A DNA stretch of 64,000 nucleotides from Saccharophagus degradans 2-40. Its GTDB lineage: Bacteria > Pseudomonadota > Gammaproteobacteria > Pseudomonadales > Cellvibrionaceae. The stretch spans positions 3,713,501 through 3,777,500 of the forward strand of contig NC_007912.1 of assembly GCF_000013665.1 (NCBI RefSeq), written 5' to 3'. Positions 55,021 to 64,000 of this stretch are shown here, one piece after another; within the stretch, counting starts at the first letter, position 1, and every line of letters begins with the position of its first letter. Both the position numbers and the translations under genes were made by a program. Under the pieces are notes generated by a model. It was given only the letters and a program-made list of their open reading frames with translations. It ran no database searches and was not told where the DNA came from.

Positions 55021-55449
55021 CTAAAACGCAGTAAGCAAGGTACCTTGTGCCTGCGCTACACAAAGTCCATTGGGCAACAACAACTCACAAATAAATACAG
55101 CTAAGTGCTCTTTTTCCATTTCGATGCTGCCACGCAACAGTAAGGGCTCGCCGCGCCATGGGTTTATAAAACTTAACTCGTATTCCGATATGTCGTAACT
55201 TCCCGCATGCTCCGCAGGAATAGTGCGCACACCACAGTCAATAACGCAGCCTAGTAAACTACTAAGCGCGGGGTTATGGCTAAGCTGCGTATCCTTTAGG
55301 GTTACATCTAGCTCGATTGAGTGTTCGGCCATACGCTGGATGGCGATATCAAATATTTGGCTTGCAGGGTGCTGCTCTAAGGTCGAAATTACTGGGTGAT
55401 GGTTAGTACTTACTACTACAGATTGATCTAATTGAGTATGTATTCGCAT
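55021..55449 (-). CDS. Hotdog-fold thioesterase-like protein (PaaI type), tentative
   Basis: 142 residues, no signal peptide. The central pattern NPALSSLLGCVIDCGVRTIP, then ISEYELSFINPWRGEPLLLRG and a final VAQAQGTLL is like PaaI/YiiD-type hotdog thioesterases (helix, then five strands), but the usual catalytic Asp/Glu motif is not clear. It could hydrolyse an acyl-CoA or be a relative without activity. AGGTCTCC precedes the ATG. Confidence 0.5.
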   Translation of the reverse strand: MRIHTQLDQSVVVSTNHHPVISTLEQHPASQIFDIAIQRMAEHSIELDVTLKDTQLSHNPALSSLLGCVIDCGVRTIPAEHAGSYDISEYELSFINPWRGEPLLLRGSIEMEKEHLAVFICELLLPNGLCVAQAQGTLLTAF

Positions 55450-55739
55450 TGGAGACCTCCGAGATTATTGTTGTTTTGTGCAACAAGCATTAATCAAAAC
55501 AGGGGACAGGCAATAACGCATTACAAGGAAAGTATGTTAAATGGTAAAAAGTTGAAGTTTTTTTATCAAAAATTGAAGTGCTGAATGATTAACACGGGCA
55601 GCCAAATTTGAAAAAATTAATAATGTCGCACGCTCTAATAAAAGTAAGACATGCAAAGAGGCAAGTAGAAGCGCACCTGAAAAATACGCCCAAAAGCTGC
55701 TGGGTATAGGGGCAACTACCTGCCCCTACACAAGCTGTA

Positions 55740-57995
55740 TTACTCTTTAACTACATCGATATAGTAGCCTTCTACCCCGTTTACGGTGTCTTTCACTAGA
55801 CCGTGTACGTCTGTCTCAAAGCCCGGTAACGCAGAGTTGAAATCGCGCGCGAACTTCAAGTAGCTAATAATAGTGCTGTTGAATCGCTCGCCCGGCACCA
55901 TCAAAGGTATACCCGGTGGGTAAGGGGTTACTAACATCGCAGTAATACGGCCTTCTATTTCATCAATAGATACGCGCTCTATTTCGCGGTGAGCCATTTT
56001 TGCCCAAGCATCTGCTGGGGTCATAGCAGGCTCTATTTTAGATAGGTACATATCAGTGGTAATTTTAGCCACGTCGTACTTTTTATACATATCGTGAATT
56101 TGGGTACACAAATCGCGCAAACCAATGCGCTCATACTGTTTGTGTTTACTCACGAACTCCGGTAAAACACGCCATAAAGGCAGGTTTTGGTCGTAATCGT
56201 CTTTAAATTGCTGCAATTCCGTCACCATGGAATTCCATCGGCCTTTGGTAATGCCGATAGTGAACATAATGAAGAAGGAATACAGGCCGGTTTTTTCGAT
56301 GATAATGCCGTGCTCAGCCAAGTATTTACTTACAATTGCAGCCGGAATACCAAACTCATCGAAGTCGCCCTTCAAGTTTAGCCCGGGGGTGATGATAGTG
56401 GCTTTGATGGGGTCGAGCATATTAAAGCCAGATTCAATATTGCCGAAATCGTGCCAGTCATCATCTTCGCGTATAACCCAATCTTCGCGCTCGCCAATGC
56501 CCTCTTCGGCAATATCCTTAGGCCCCCAAACTTGGAACCACCAGTCATCATCACCAAACTCTGCATCTACTTTGCGCATGGCACGGCGGAAATCGAGCGC
56601 TTCTAGCAGCGATTCTTCTACTAGCGCGGTACCGCCGGGGGCCTCCATCATGGCTGCAGCCACATCGCACGAGGCAATAATGGAATATTGCGGGCTGGTG
56701 GAAGAATGCATTAAGTAGGATTCGTTAAAACGGTGAGTGTCCAATTTACGGTTGTTGCCGTTTTGCACCAATATTTGCGACGCCTGCGATAAGCCAGCAA
56801 GCAGTTTATGGGTAGATTGTGTGGCGAATACTAAGGTGTCGTCCGAACGCGGCCGGTCTGTGCCTATGGCGTGCATGTTTTTATAAAAGTCGTGGAACGT
56901 AGCATGGGGCAACCAAGCTTCGTCGAAATGCAATGTGTCGATATTGGAGCCAAGAATCTCTTTGATTTGCTCCACGTTATACAAAATACCGTCGTAGGTA
57001 CTTTGCGTAATAGTGAGGATACGGGGCTTTTTGTTTTTGGCTTTACGCGCAAACGGGTTGGCTTCTATCTTTTCGCGGATAGATTCCATAGTAAATTCAG
57101 ACTTTGGAATAGGACCAATAATGCCGTAGTGGTTGCGCGTAGGCATTAAAAACACAGGGATGGCGCCGGTCATAATAATGGAGTGCAAAATCGATTTGTG
57201 GCAGTTTCTATCTACTACCACAATGTCGCCAGGCGCTACGGTGGAGTGCCACACGATTTTGTTGGATGTAGAAGTACCGTTAGTCACAAAAAACAAATGG
57301 TCACTGTTAAATATACGGGCGGCATTTTGCTCGCTCGCGGCAACTGGGCCGGTGTGATCCAGCAGCTGACCTAGCTCATCTACCGAGTTGCACACGTCTG
57401 CGCGCAGCATGTTCTCGCCAAAAAACTGGTGGAACATTTGGCCAATGGGGCTTTTTAAAAACGCTACGCCACCAGAGTGCCCAGGGCAATGCCACGAGTA
57501 TGAGCTATCGCTTGCGTACTCCATAAGGGCATTAAAAAATGGTGGCGCGAGTGACGACAAATACTTTTTCGCCTCACGGATAATATGGCGCGCCACAAAC
57601 TCGGGCGTGTCTTCAAACATGTGAATAAAGCCGTGTAGCTCGCGCAATACATCATTGGGGATATGCTGCGCAGTGCGGGTTTCACCGTATAGGAAGATAG
57701 GAATATCGGTATTGCGCTTTCTAACCGCTAATATAAAGCTTCGCAACGCCTCAATAGGTACGGCCACTTCTTCGGGTGAACCCGAGCCGAACTCATCGTC
57801 GTCGATAGAAACAATAAAACACGATGCACGGCTTGCTTGCTGAGCAAAGGAGGTGAGGTCTACATAGCTGGTAAAGCCTACAACTTCCATCCCTTCGTTA
57901 CCAATTGCTTCGGCTAGATCGCGAATACTCGAGCCAGAGATATTTTCGGCCCTAAAATCTTCATCGATGACGACAATGGGAAAACGAAATTTCAT
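55740..57995 (-). CDS. Orn/Lys/Arg decarboxylase, class I PLP-dependent (biodegradative type)
   Basis: 751 residues from the ATG at 57995 (AGGAAC upstream), a typical length for AdiA/CadA/SpeF-type decarboxylases. N-terminal response-regulator-like wing domain (about 1-130), then the PLP barrel with SWHCPGHSGGVAF, VTNGTSTSNKIV, FDEAWLPHATFH and the PLP lysine K397 in QSTHKLLAG. The C-terminal domain contains LVTPYPPGIPLMVPGERF. It removes CO2 from arginine, lysine or ornithine to form agmatine, cadaverine or putrescine. It could contribute to acid resistance or polyamine supply. The 751 length and the QSTHKLLAG loop favour arginine; not certain. Confidence 0.92.
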   Translation of the reverse strand: MKFRFPIVVIDEDFRAENISGSSIRDLAEAIGNEGMEVVGFTSYVDLTSFAQQASRASCFIVSIDDDEFGSGSPEEVAVPIEALRSFILAVRKRNTDIPIFLYGETRTAQHIPNDVLRELHGFIHMFEDTPEFVARHIIREAKKYLSSLAPPFFNALMEYASDSSYSWHCPGHSGGVAFLKSPIGQMFHQFFGENMLRADVCNSVDELGQLLDHTGPVAASEQNAARIFNSDHLFFVTNGTSTSNKIVWHSTVAPGDIVVVDRNCHKSILHSIIMTGAIPVFLMPTRNHYGIIGPIPKSEFTMESIREKIEANPFARKAKNKKPRILTITQSTYDGILYNVEQIKEILGSNIDTLHFDEAWLPHATFHDFYKNMHAIGTDRPRSDDTLVFATQSTHKLLAGLSQASQILVQNGNNRKLDTHRFNESYLMHSSTSPQYSIIASCDVAAAMMEAPGGTALVEESLLEALDFRRAMRKVDAEFGDDDWWFQVWGPKDIAEEGIGEREDWVIREDDDWHDFGNIESGFNMLDPIKATIITPGLNLKGDFDEFGIPAAIVSKYLAEHGIIIEKTGLYSFFIMFTIGITKGRWNSMVTELQQFKDDYDQNLPLWRVLPEFVSKHKQYERIGLRDLCTQIHDMYKKYDVAKITTDMYLSKIEPAMTPADAWAKMAHREIERVSIDEIEGRITAMLVTPYPPGIPLMVPGERFNSTIISYLKFARDFNSALPGFETDVHGLVKDTVNGVEGYYIDVVKE

Positions 57996-58060
57996 ATCTT
58001 TTGTTCCTATCATTTTTAAAATTTACACTTTTGAATAATTAGGCAGCAATGGCACCTAAT

Positions 58061-59344
58061 TTAAGCATCCACTTTGGAAACAAGTAACTTACTAATTTTC
58101 AAATTATCCATGTCGACCACTTCGAAGCGGTAACCTTCAAACAGCAAATTATCAGTTAATTTTGGCAGTTTCTTTAACTTGTACATAATAAAGCCAGCCA
58201 GTGTCTCGTAGCTGTCTGAATCGGGGAATTCTTCCACCCCTAAACAACGGCCAACATCGATGATAGCAGCCGAGCCATCGATTAACCACGATCCTTCGCC
58301 GCGTTTCACAATAAGCTGGTCGGCCAATACACCCGTAAAACCGTCTACTACCACGCTCATTACATCTTTCATGGTAACAAGCCCTACAACCAGTGAATAC
58401 TCATTCAACACGGCGGCAATGGGTTGGGTATGGCATTTGAAGGCTTCGAGCGCCTCAGATAAGCTAAGTGAATCGGGCAGATAGAACACATCTTTGCTAA
58501 CGATATCTGACGACAGTCTTGCCTGCTCACCAGCTAGCACCTGCTTTAGCAGCGCTTTGGATTCCACTAAACCTACAATTTGATCTAGGCTGTTGTCGCA
58601 TACTAGGTAGAAGTTGTGCGGGTGTTGAATAATTTTTTCGCTAATGTCGGCGTGGGTATCGTTAATATCGAAGTACACCATATCGTCACGCACACACATT
58701 ACCGAGGTTAGGCTACGATTTTCCAGCTCAAATACGTTACCTATCATTTGGTATTCTTGCGACGGAATCGATCCGTTTGCGGCGCCGGCATCCATAATGG
58801 CCACAATATCCTGCGCGGTAACTATATCCACACGCTCGGTTGGTATACGACATAGCTTTAAAATTAAATCTGACAGGCTGTTAAAAAACAGCACAAAGGG
58901 CTTAAGCACCATTACTGAAAACATCATGGGCCTTACTACCCGCAGGGCAATTTTTTCTGGCAGAGCCATACCTATACGTTTGGGAATAAGATCGGCAAAC
59001 AAAATGAATAGGCTGGTAACCAATAAAAAGGAGCAAGTAAAACTTACCTCATCGAGAAACCGCCCTTCGTAAACATAGCTAATAAGCGTTTTTAAGTAAG
59101 GTGTAAACGTGTTCTCACCAATAATACCGCCCAATATAGCGATTGCGTTTAGCGCAATTTGAATAGCCGCGAAAAACGCGCCCGACTTAGCTTGTAAATC
59201 CAGCACCAGTTTGGCGTTCTCGCTACCTTCATCCACCAAAATATTAAGCTTTAGTTGGCGTGCAGCCGCTAACGCAATCTCGGCAATAGCGAAGAAGGCA
59301 CTAGTAACAATTAATACCACTATCCAAAACAGGTTACTGTCCAT
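58061..59344 (-). CDS. CNNM/CorC (HlyC) family membrane transporter
   Basis: 427 residues from the ATG at 59344. Four hydrophobic segments of the CNNM/DUF21 domain (about 5-180; MDSNLFWIVVLIVTSAFFAI, AIQIALNAIAILGGIIGENT), two CBS domains (about 200-325: SVMCVRDDMVYFDI, PIAAVLNEYSLVVGLVTMKD), and a C-terminal CorC/HlyC domain (about 345-425). Members affect Mg/Co efflux and resistance. Not linked to its neighbours. Confidence 0.9.
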   Translation of the reverse strand: MDSNLFWIVVLIVTSAFFAIAEIALAAARQLKLNILVDEGSENAKLVLDLQAKSGAFFAAIQIALNAIAILGGIIGENTFTPYLKTLISYVYEGRFLDEVSFTCSFLLVTSLFILFADLIPKRIGMALPEKIALRVVRPMMFSVMVLKPFVLFFNSLSDLILKLCRIPTERVDIVTAQDIVAIMDAGAANGSIPSQEYQMIGNVFELENRSLTSVMCVRDDMVYFDINDTHADISEKIIQHPHNFYLVCDNSLDQIVGLVESKALLKQVLAGEQARLSSDIVSKDVFYLPDSLSLSEALEAFKCHTQPIAAVLNEYSLVVGLVTMKDVMSVVVDGFTGVLADQLIVKRGEGSWLIDGSAAIIDVGRCLGVEEFPDSDSYETLAGFIMYKLKKLPKLTDNLLFEGYRFEVVDMDNLKISKLLVSKVDA

Positions 59345-59756
59345 ATTACAAACTCTAAGGTGTGTGCTCGGCGAGAGCGGGCTAAAACCCCATTGGCACA
59401 AATCCACCAAACTAAGGGGCTGTTTACTCGGCGCTTCGCACAGTAGCAATGGCTTACTTAAAGGCTAGCAGAACGCTTAAACAAAGGTACTCAAAAAGGA
59501 AGAAACTTGGGCTGATTTAAGGGTATTTAACCAGCCGCGAATTTTGGCGAACGTTACAACCTTTGCGGCTGCATAGCAACGAATAATTTGACGGTTTTTT
59601 TGTTGTAGGCCCTGCAGCACTAGGGCGGCCTCTACCCAGCTTAGACGCGCGCAAAGCCGCCGCCCACTTAGCACAACAGCTAACCGTAAACACTTGTATT
59701 AGAGGGCAAGCGAGTAACAGAGGGCTAACAATAATTAAAGGTATGCCTATAAAAAA

Positions 59757-59781
59757 GGCCGACGCTCTGGGAACGCCGGCC
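59757..59781 (-). terminator. Terminator after the FmdB gene
   Basis: GGCCG (59757-59761) pairs with CGGCC (59777-59781); on the minus strand six T follow. It lies 50 bp past the FmdB stop. Confidence 0.7.
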
Positions 59782-59830
59782 AAACACGTTAGCCTGCTAT
59801 GGCTAAAACTAAAATCGCAAAGAACTAACC

Positions 59831-60181
59831 TTAGTGGCTAATCATCCACGGGCGCATCGACGGGAACATTTTTTCCCCTTGCGCGGTATACATAAGCTTG
59901 GAATGACTTAATTTTTTCTGACAGCCACAGCCCTTCGCATGCTGCTCATCATCTTGCCGGCGCGCAGCGGTGGAATGCGTCGGCTCATGCTGGTTGCGCT
60001 CGTTTACTTCGTAAGCGTGCTTTTTAGCGCTTGGCATTTTCGTAATTGTGGGCGGCAGGCGAATAATGCGGGCCGCTAGCTCACCACAGGTTGGGCAAGC
60101 ACAGGGTTTATCGCTATCGGCTATGGTTGCCAAATCGTTAAATACACCATGCTCTTTACATTTATAGTCATACACTGGCAT
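59831..60181 (-). CDS. fmdB: FmdB-family zinc-ribbon regulatory protein
   Basis: 116 residues. N-terminal MPVYDYKCKEHGVFNDLATI and CACPTCGELAARIIRLPPT form the FmdB-type zinc ribbon (YxYxC…C…CxxC). FmdB proteins are often encoded next to formamidase and are proposed to regulate it. The C-terminal half is charged and ends KMFPSMRPWMISH. 68 bp after the amidase stop, same strand. Confidence 0.88.
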   Translation of the reverse strand: MPVYDYKCKEHGVFNDLATIADSDKPCACPTCGELAARIIRLPPTITKMPSAKKHAYEVNERNQHEPTHSTAARRQDDEQHAKGCGCQKKLSHSKLMYTAQGEKMFPSMRPWMISH

Positions 60182-60249
60182 GTTCGCGTCTCCTCAATCT
60201 AACTGCATCATGTGGTGCTAAGGGGCTTTCGCCCCGTGAGTTTTGTTTA

Positions 60250-61482
60250 CTACTCTAAGTCTGGTGCCAGCGGAACCTGAACAGAGCCGTCTAACTCCAC
60301 TGTTGGCCCGTCTGCCCCCGGCTGCACATTAAATTCAAAGATATCGGTAGGTAACCAAAGCGTTGCGCACGCGTTGGGTATATCCACCACACCACTAATA
60401 TGCCCTTGCACCGGCGCCGTACCCAAAATGGCGTAAGCCTGCGCGCGCGAGTAACCAAACTTCTCTAAATAATTAATAGCGTTTAAACAAGCCTGCCTGT
60501 AAGCCACGTGCACATCTAAATAATGCTGCTTACCGCCTTCATCTACCGATATACCTTCAAATATTAGGTAATCGTCGTATTTAGGCGTGATGGGGCTAGG
60601 TTTAAAAATAGGGTTTTTAATGGCGTATTTTTCCATGCCGCCTTTAATAAGATTTACACGTAGGTGTATCCAACCAGCCATTTCGATAGCGCCGCAAAAA
60701 GTTATTTCGCCGTCGCCTTGACTAAAGTGCAAATCCCCTACAGATAGCCCTGCATCTTTTACATAAACCGGAAAGTAAATTTTGGAGCCGCGCGATAAAT
60801 CTTTAATATCGCAGTTGCCGCCGTGCTCCCGCGGTGGAACCGTACGCGCCCCCTCTGCTGCGGCTTTTTCTTTTGCATCGCCCTGCATTGTACCCATATG
60901 GGCGGTTTCTGCGTAAGGTAAGGTAGCAAGAGCTGGCGTTCTATCTGGCTCGGTATCGTACAGTGCTTTTTCGCGTGTATTCCATTCATCAAGCAATTCT
61001 TTAGATGGCAAGCAACCTATTAAACCTGGGTGAATTAACCCCGCATACTCAACCCCTGGCACGTGCCGTGATTTAGTAAACATACCGTTTATATCCCAAA
61101 TGGATTTTTGCGCTTCGGGGAAGTGATCGGTTAAAAAGCCGCCGCCATTCTTTTTAGAAAAGAAACCGTTAAAGCCCCACAAGCTTTCGTCGAAAGCGCC
61201 TATATCGAGAATATCTACCACCAACAAATCGCCCGGCTCTGCGCCCTCAACCCCAACAGGGCCAGACAAAAAATGCACTTGGCTTAGATCTACATCGCGC
61301 ACATCGGCTGCGTCGTCGTTGTTTTCTATTTGACCACCGGTCCAATCGTAGCACTCGATTTTAAAATCATCCCCAGGCTTTACTTTTACTGCCATGGGAA
61401 TATCAGGGTGCCAGCGGTTGTGAATTTTCTCGTTGGTGTAGGGCGACTCTTTTAAATCAACCTTAATGATAGTTTCTGCCAT
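60250..61482 (-). CDS. fmdA: Formamidase/acetamidase (FmdA/AmdA family)
   Basis: 410 residues, typical for FmdA. Contains the family blocks NEKIHNRWHPDIPMAVKVKP, GVEGAEPGDLLVVDILDIGA, PGVEYAGLIHPGLIGCLPSK, VPPREHGGNCDIKDLSRGSK, DLHFSQGDGEITFCGAIEMA and FGYSRAQAYAILGTAPVQGH. It hydrolyses formamide or short-chain aliphatic amides to ammonia and carboxylate in the cytoplasm. It is encoded with a urea/amide-type ABC transporter and FmdB, as in Methylophilus fmd loci. Confidence 0.95.
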   Translation of the reverse strand: MAETIIKVDLKESPYTNEKIHNRWHPDIPMAVKVKPGDDFKIECYDWTGGQIENNDDAADVRDVDLSQVHFLSGPVGVEGAEPGDLLVVDILDIGAFDESLWGFNGFFSKKNGGGFLTDHFPEAQKSIWDINGMFTKSRHVPGVEYAGLIHPGLIGCLPSKELLDEWNTREKALYDTEPDRTPALATLPYAETAHMGTMQGDAKEKAAAEGARTVPPREHGGNCDIKDLSRGSKIYFPVYVKDAGLSVGDLHFSQGDGEITFCGAIEMAGWIHLRVNLIKGGMEKYAIKNPIFKPSPITPKYDDYLIFEGISVDEGGKQHYLDVHVAYRQACLNAINYLEKFGYSRAQAYAILGTAPVQGHISGVVDIPNACATLWLPTDIFEFNVQPGADGPTVELDGSVQVPLAPDLE

Positions 61483-61539
61483 TGCTGCTTCTCCTAAGAG
61501 TGTTTACGTCGCAGTGTATTCACATTGCGCGATTTGGGT

Positions 61540-61610
61540 TTTAACTACTTATTCGTTTAACTACTTATTCGTTTAACTTGCTGGTTTAACTTGTTTGTTT
61601 AATTTGCTCG
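61540..61610. repeat. Short AT-rich tandem repeats between urtE and fmdA
   Basis: Two 16-bp units TTTAACTACTTATTCG (61540-61555, 61556-61571), then three 13-bp units of the form TTTAACTTGCTGG, TTTAACTTGTTTG, TTTAATTTGCTCG (61572-61610), then ATTAACTG. They lie in the gap between transporter and amidase genes. Confidence 0.9.
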
Positions 61611-61717
61611 ATTAACTGTGATTTCGTGCTTCCATTATTTACCGGCTTTAACTTACGTACTATTCGATATACGACTTAACCAACTACGTTAAATGACGTA
61701 TAGGAACGCTTTAAGCG

Positions 61718-62407
61718 CTACACAGACAGATACTTTTTAATTTTGTCGGTATCGACATCGTCTCGCAGGTCTTCGTGAATAAAATTGCCTTTATCGATAA
61801 CGATAATTCTGTCTGCCACGGCCATGGTAAAACTCAGCACTTGTTCAGACACAATAATGGTTATGTCGCGCATCTTTTTAATTTCGTTAAGTACATTGGC
61901 AATATCTTTAATAATGGATGGCTGTATACCTTCTGTGGGCTCGTCTAGCAGCAACACCTTTGGGTTAGTCACCAACGCGCGCGCAATAGCTAACTGTTGT
62001 TGTTGGCCACCAGACAGATTGCCGCCCTTGCGTTTGCGCATTTCTCGCAGCACTGGGAACAATGCGTAAATATCGTCGGGTATTTTTTTAAGGCCAGAAA
62101 CTTCCATTCCGGTCTCGATGTTCTCTTGCACGGTTAAAGATGGAAAGATCATGCGCCCTTGTGGCACATAGGCAATTCCGTTTTCCACACGCTTGTGGCT
62201 TTCCATGTCTGACACGTCTGTGCCATCCACACTTATGGAACCGCCAGATAAAGGCAGCACACCGATAAGCGATTTGAACAAAGTCGTTTTACCCATACCG
62301 TTACGCCCCATTACCGCAAGGGTTTCGTTTTTAGGCACGGTAAAATCAAGCCCGTGTATCACTTCGCTTTGGCCATAACTTACTTTTAAATTAGATACGT
62401 TTAACAT
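61718..62407 (-). CDS. urtE: Urea/short-chain-amide ABC transporter ATP-binding protein UrtE
   Basis: 229 residues. Walker A GRNGMGKTT, signature NLSGGQQQQLAIARAL, Walker B VLLLDEPTEGIQP, H-loop-equivalent SEQVLS. Matches the LivF/UrtE type of branched-chain-amino-acid-like transporters. 41 bp after UrtD. Confidence 0.93.
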   Translation of the reverse strand: MLNVSNLKVSYGQSEVIHGLDFTVPKNETLAVMGRNGMGKTTLFKSLIGVLPLSGGSISVDGTDVSDMESHKRVENGIAYVPQGRMIFPSLTVQENIETGMEVSGLKKIPDDIYALFPVLREMRKRKGGNLSGGQQQQLAIARALVTNPKVLLLDEPTEGIQPSIIKDIANVLNEIKKMRDITIIVSEQVLSFTMAVADRIIVIDKGNFIHEDLRDDVDTDKIKKYLSV

Positions 62408-62448
62408 ACATTCACCTTTACTATTCGCAGGGTAATATCAGCCAAGCA

Positions 62449-63198
62449 TTAATGCCCTAAATACACTTCGATCACTTTCGGGTCGGACTGCACTTTCTCC
62501 ATATTGCCCGCGGCTAAAATCTTACCCTGATGCAATACCGTTACCTTCTGCGCTATACGCGCAACAAACTCCATATCGTGTTCAATAACTAGTACAGATC
62601 GCCCTTTGCTAATTTTCTTCAACAATTCGCCTGTTTGTTCGCGCTCTTTAACACTCATGCCGGCTACTGGCTCATCTAGCATTAGCAACTGCGGGTCTTG
62701 AATAAGTAACATCCCTATTTCTAACCACTGCTTTTGCCCGTGGCTAAGCAAACCTGCCTCTGTATCTAGCTGATCATCCAGCATTATCTCGGCTGCTATT
62801 TCGTGAATTTTTTGCAGCACGGCTGTAGAGCGTTTAAAGACTAGCGAGCCTAAAACCCCACGTCCTGCGGGGTAAGACACCTCTAAATTTTCGAGCACCG
62901 TTAAGTTCTCGTAAATTGATGGTGTTTGAAACTTACGCCCTACCCCCGCTCGCACTATGGCGTGCTCACTCATTTTGGTGAGTTCCTTGTTTAAAAACTT
63001 AATACTGCCGGAGGTGGATTTTGTTTTGCCGCAAATCAAATCCAATACGGTTGTTTTACCCGCGCCATTCGGGCCAATAACAACATGTAACTCGTTTTTA
63101 TCTATGTAGAGGTTTAAATCATCTACGGCTTTAAAGCCGTCGAAAGATACCGTTAACCCCTCAATAGAAAGTGTAAAATCTGTTGTAGAACTCATCAC
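62449..63198 (-). CDS. urtD: Urea/short-chain-amide ABC transporter ATP-binding protein UrtD
   Basis: 249 residues. Walker A GPNGAGKTT, signature GLLSHGQKQWLEIGMLL (the SHGQKQW form typical of UrtD), Walker B LLMLDEPVAGMS, EHD switch. LivG/UrtD type. 34 bp after UrtC. Confidence 0.94.
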   Translation of the reverse strand: MMSSTTDFTLSIEGLTVSFDGFKAVDDLNLYIDKNELHVVIGPNGAGKTTVLDLICGKTKSTSGSIKFLNKELTKMSEHAIVRAGVGRKFQTPSIYENLTVLENLEVSYPAGRGVLGSLVFKRSTAVLQKIHEIAAEIMLDDQLDTEAGLLSHGQKQWLEIGMLLIQDPQLLMLDEPVAGMSVKEREQTGELLKKISKGRSVLVIEHDMEFVARIAQKVTVLHQGKILAAGNMEKVQSDPKVIEVYLGH

Positions 63199-63232
63199 CT
63201 ACCCCACTCAATCAATTAAACTCGGTTTACAA

Positions 63233-64000
63233 TTAGCTCGCATCTTCGGCTAACGTTTTTGGTTGTGCGCCAAACTTCAACAGCAACCATTTTTTAGCGC
63301 GCTGTAAACGCGTGGTTAGGTGATGGCCATAATCCTGCCAAATACCGGCCAACCCATTAGGAAAGAACATTACAACCGCGATAAATAGCCCACCCATTAA
63401 AAACAACCAAAGCTGAGGAAAGGATTCCGAAAACGCCGTTTTACCAAAATTAATTAGCAAGGTGCCGTACACAGCGCCTATTAACGACATGCGCCCACCT
63501 ATCGCACAGAATATAACCATCTCAATAGATGGCACGATGCCGACAAAAGAGGGTGACATAAAGCCCACTTGCAAAGTGAACATAGCGCCGCCAATAGCAG
63601 ACATTAATGCAGCAATACAAAAGATAAATATTTTGAAATTAGAAACGTCATAACCAGAGAATCTAACGCGGTCTTCTTTGTCGCGCATTGCTAACAATAA
63701 GCGACCGAACTTGCTGGTAAGAATAAAACGGCCCAGCATAATTACACCGAGCAATAAAAAGCAGTTTAGAAAATAAAATATATATTTTGCGGAGTCGGAG
63801 GTGATATCCCAGCCATTTAGCGTGCGCAAATCGGTTATGCCGTTAATACCGCCGGTAAACCCCTGCTGGCCCACAATGAGTACCGTAAGAATAACCGCCA
63901 CTACTTGGGTAATAATCGCAAAGTAAACACCGCCCACCCTGCGCTTAAACATGGCAGCGCCTATAACGTAGGCGAACACGGTGGGCACAATTAAAATAGC
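63233..64000 (-). CDS. urtC: Urea/short-chain-amide ABC transporter permease UrtC (N-terminus off window)
   Basis: LivM-type permease with many membrane spans; frame stays open to the right edge. GVYFAIITQVVAVILTVLIV, GQQGFTGGINGITDL, FGRLLLAMRDKEDRVRFSGY and GFMSPSFVGIVPSIEMVIF are characteristic of UrtC. The amino-terminal half lies outside the window. Confidence 0.92.
   Translation of the reverse strand, partial: AILIVPTVFAYVIGAAMFKRRVGGVYFAIITQVVAVILTVLIVGQQGFTGGINGITDLRTLNGWDITSDSAKYIFYFLNCFLLLGVIMLGRFILTSKFGRLLLAMRDKEDRVRFSGYDVSNFKIFIFCIAALMSAIGGAMFTLQVGFMSPSFVGIVPSIEMVIFCAIGGRMSLIGAVYGTLLINFGKTAFSESFPQLWLFLMGGLFIAVVMFFPNGLAGIWQDYGHHLTTRLQRAKKWLLLKFGAQPKTLAEDAS

Noticed and set aside
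59477-59783. Minus-strand frames of 65 and 88 codons
   Set aside because: Overlap a terminator, no ribosome binding site, unusual composition.

Overview
The window looks like chromosome of a marine, polysaccharide-degrading gammaproteobacterium of the Saccharophagus/Cellvibrio/Teredinibacter type. Saccharophagus degradans is the closest match I can recall; this is recognition from memory, not a search. The reasons are the many secreted multi-domain carbohydrate-active enzymes, serine-only linkers of 20-40 residues, Glu-Pro repeat linkers, and CBM2, CBM6, CBM10, CBM20, CBM35 and CBM77 modules. I saw no tRNA, rRNA, CRISPR array or prophage.

Layout. 1-3413 (minus, runs off the left edge): a two-catalytic-domain laminarinase, GH16 plus GH128. 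It is divergent from a membrane-anchored AraC-type regulator (4238-5410). 5487-5733 is a large imperfect palindrome with a terminator at each end. 5772-7709: GH5 glucanase with two CBM6. 8101-9668: an unknown membrane-anchored protein and a glutathione peroxidase. 10118-16476: an intact GH10 xylanase flanked by two frameshifted enzyme genes, a CE2-type esterase and a GH2 glycosidase; the GH2 break coincides with an 11-bp tandem duplication. 16827-18008: pentapeptide-repeat protein with a nucleotide-binding/TIR-like C-terminus. 18699-20390: GH13 amylase with CBM20. 20583-22946: CBM2 fused to a beta-propeller. 23462-25675: YqaA, glutamine amidotransferase and amidoligase.

25940-29895 is the accessory region. 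A REP-associated transposase gene is followed by three ~150-bp repeats. Then comes a cluster of integron gene cassettes without an integrase: three attC sites and four cassettes read on the minus strand, one noncoding and one encoding an AbiGi-like protein. Each cassette's first bases match the R'' box of its own attC, as the recombination model requires.

30393-34638: divergent pectate lyases PL9 and PL10. 34642-37798: a decayed partial duplication, an endonuclease/exonuclease/phosphatase-family protein and a BNR-repeat lipoprotein. 37954-39725: small cytoplasmic and membrane proteins. 39953-42967: lipoprotein with about 25 PEPEPQ repeats, PKD and fibro-slime domains.

43214-54861 is the most interesting block: TolQ/ExbB, two TolR/ExbD, a TonB-like protein with an AgmX/PglI-type C-terminus, three TPR/helical-repeat envelope proteins, a coiled-coil secreted protein, and three small outer-membrane-barrel-like proteins. 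The composition resembles the Myxococcus Agl-Glt trans-envelope machine, and may represent a related, proton-motive-force-driven system in this lineage.

55021-64000: a hotdog-like protein, PLP-dependent Orn/Lys/Arg decarboxylase, CNNM/CorC transporter, FmdB zinc ribbon, formamidase/acetamidase and urea/short-chain-amide ABC transporter genes (urtE, urtD, partial urtC), which together form an amide/urea nitrogen-acquisition locus.
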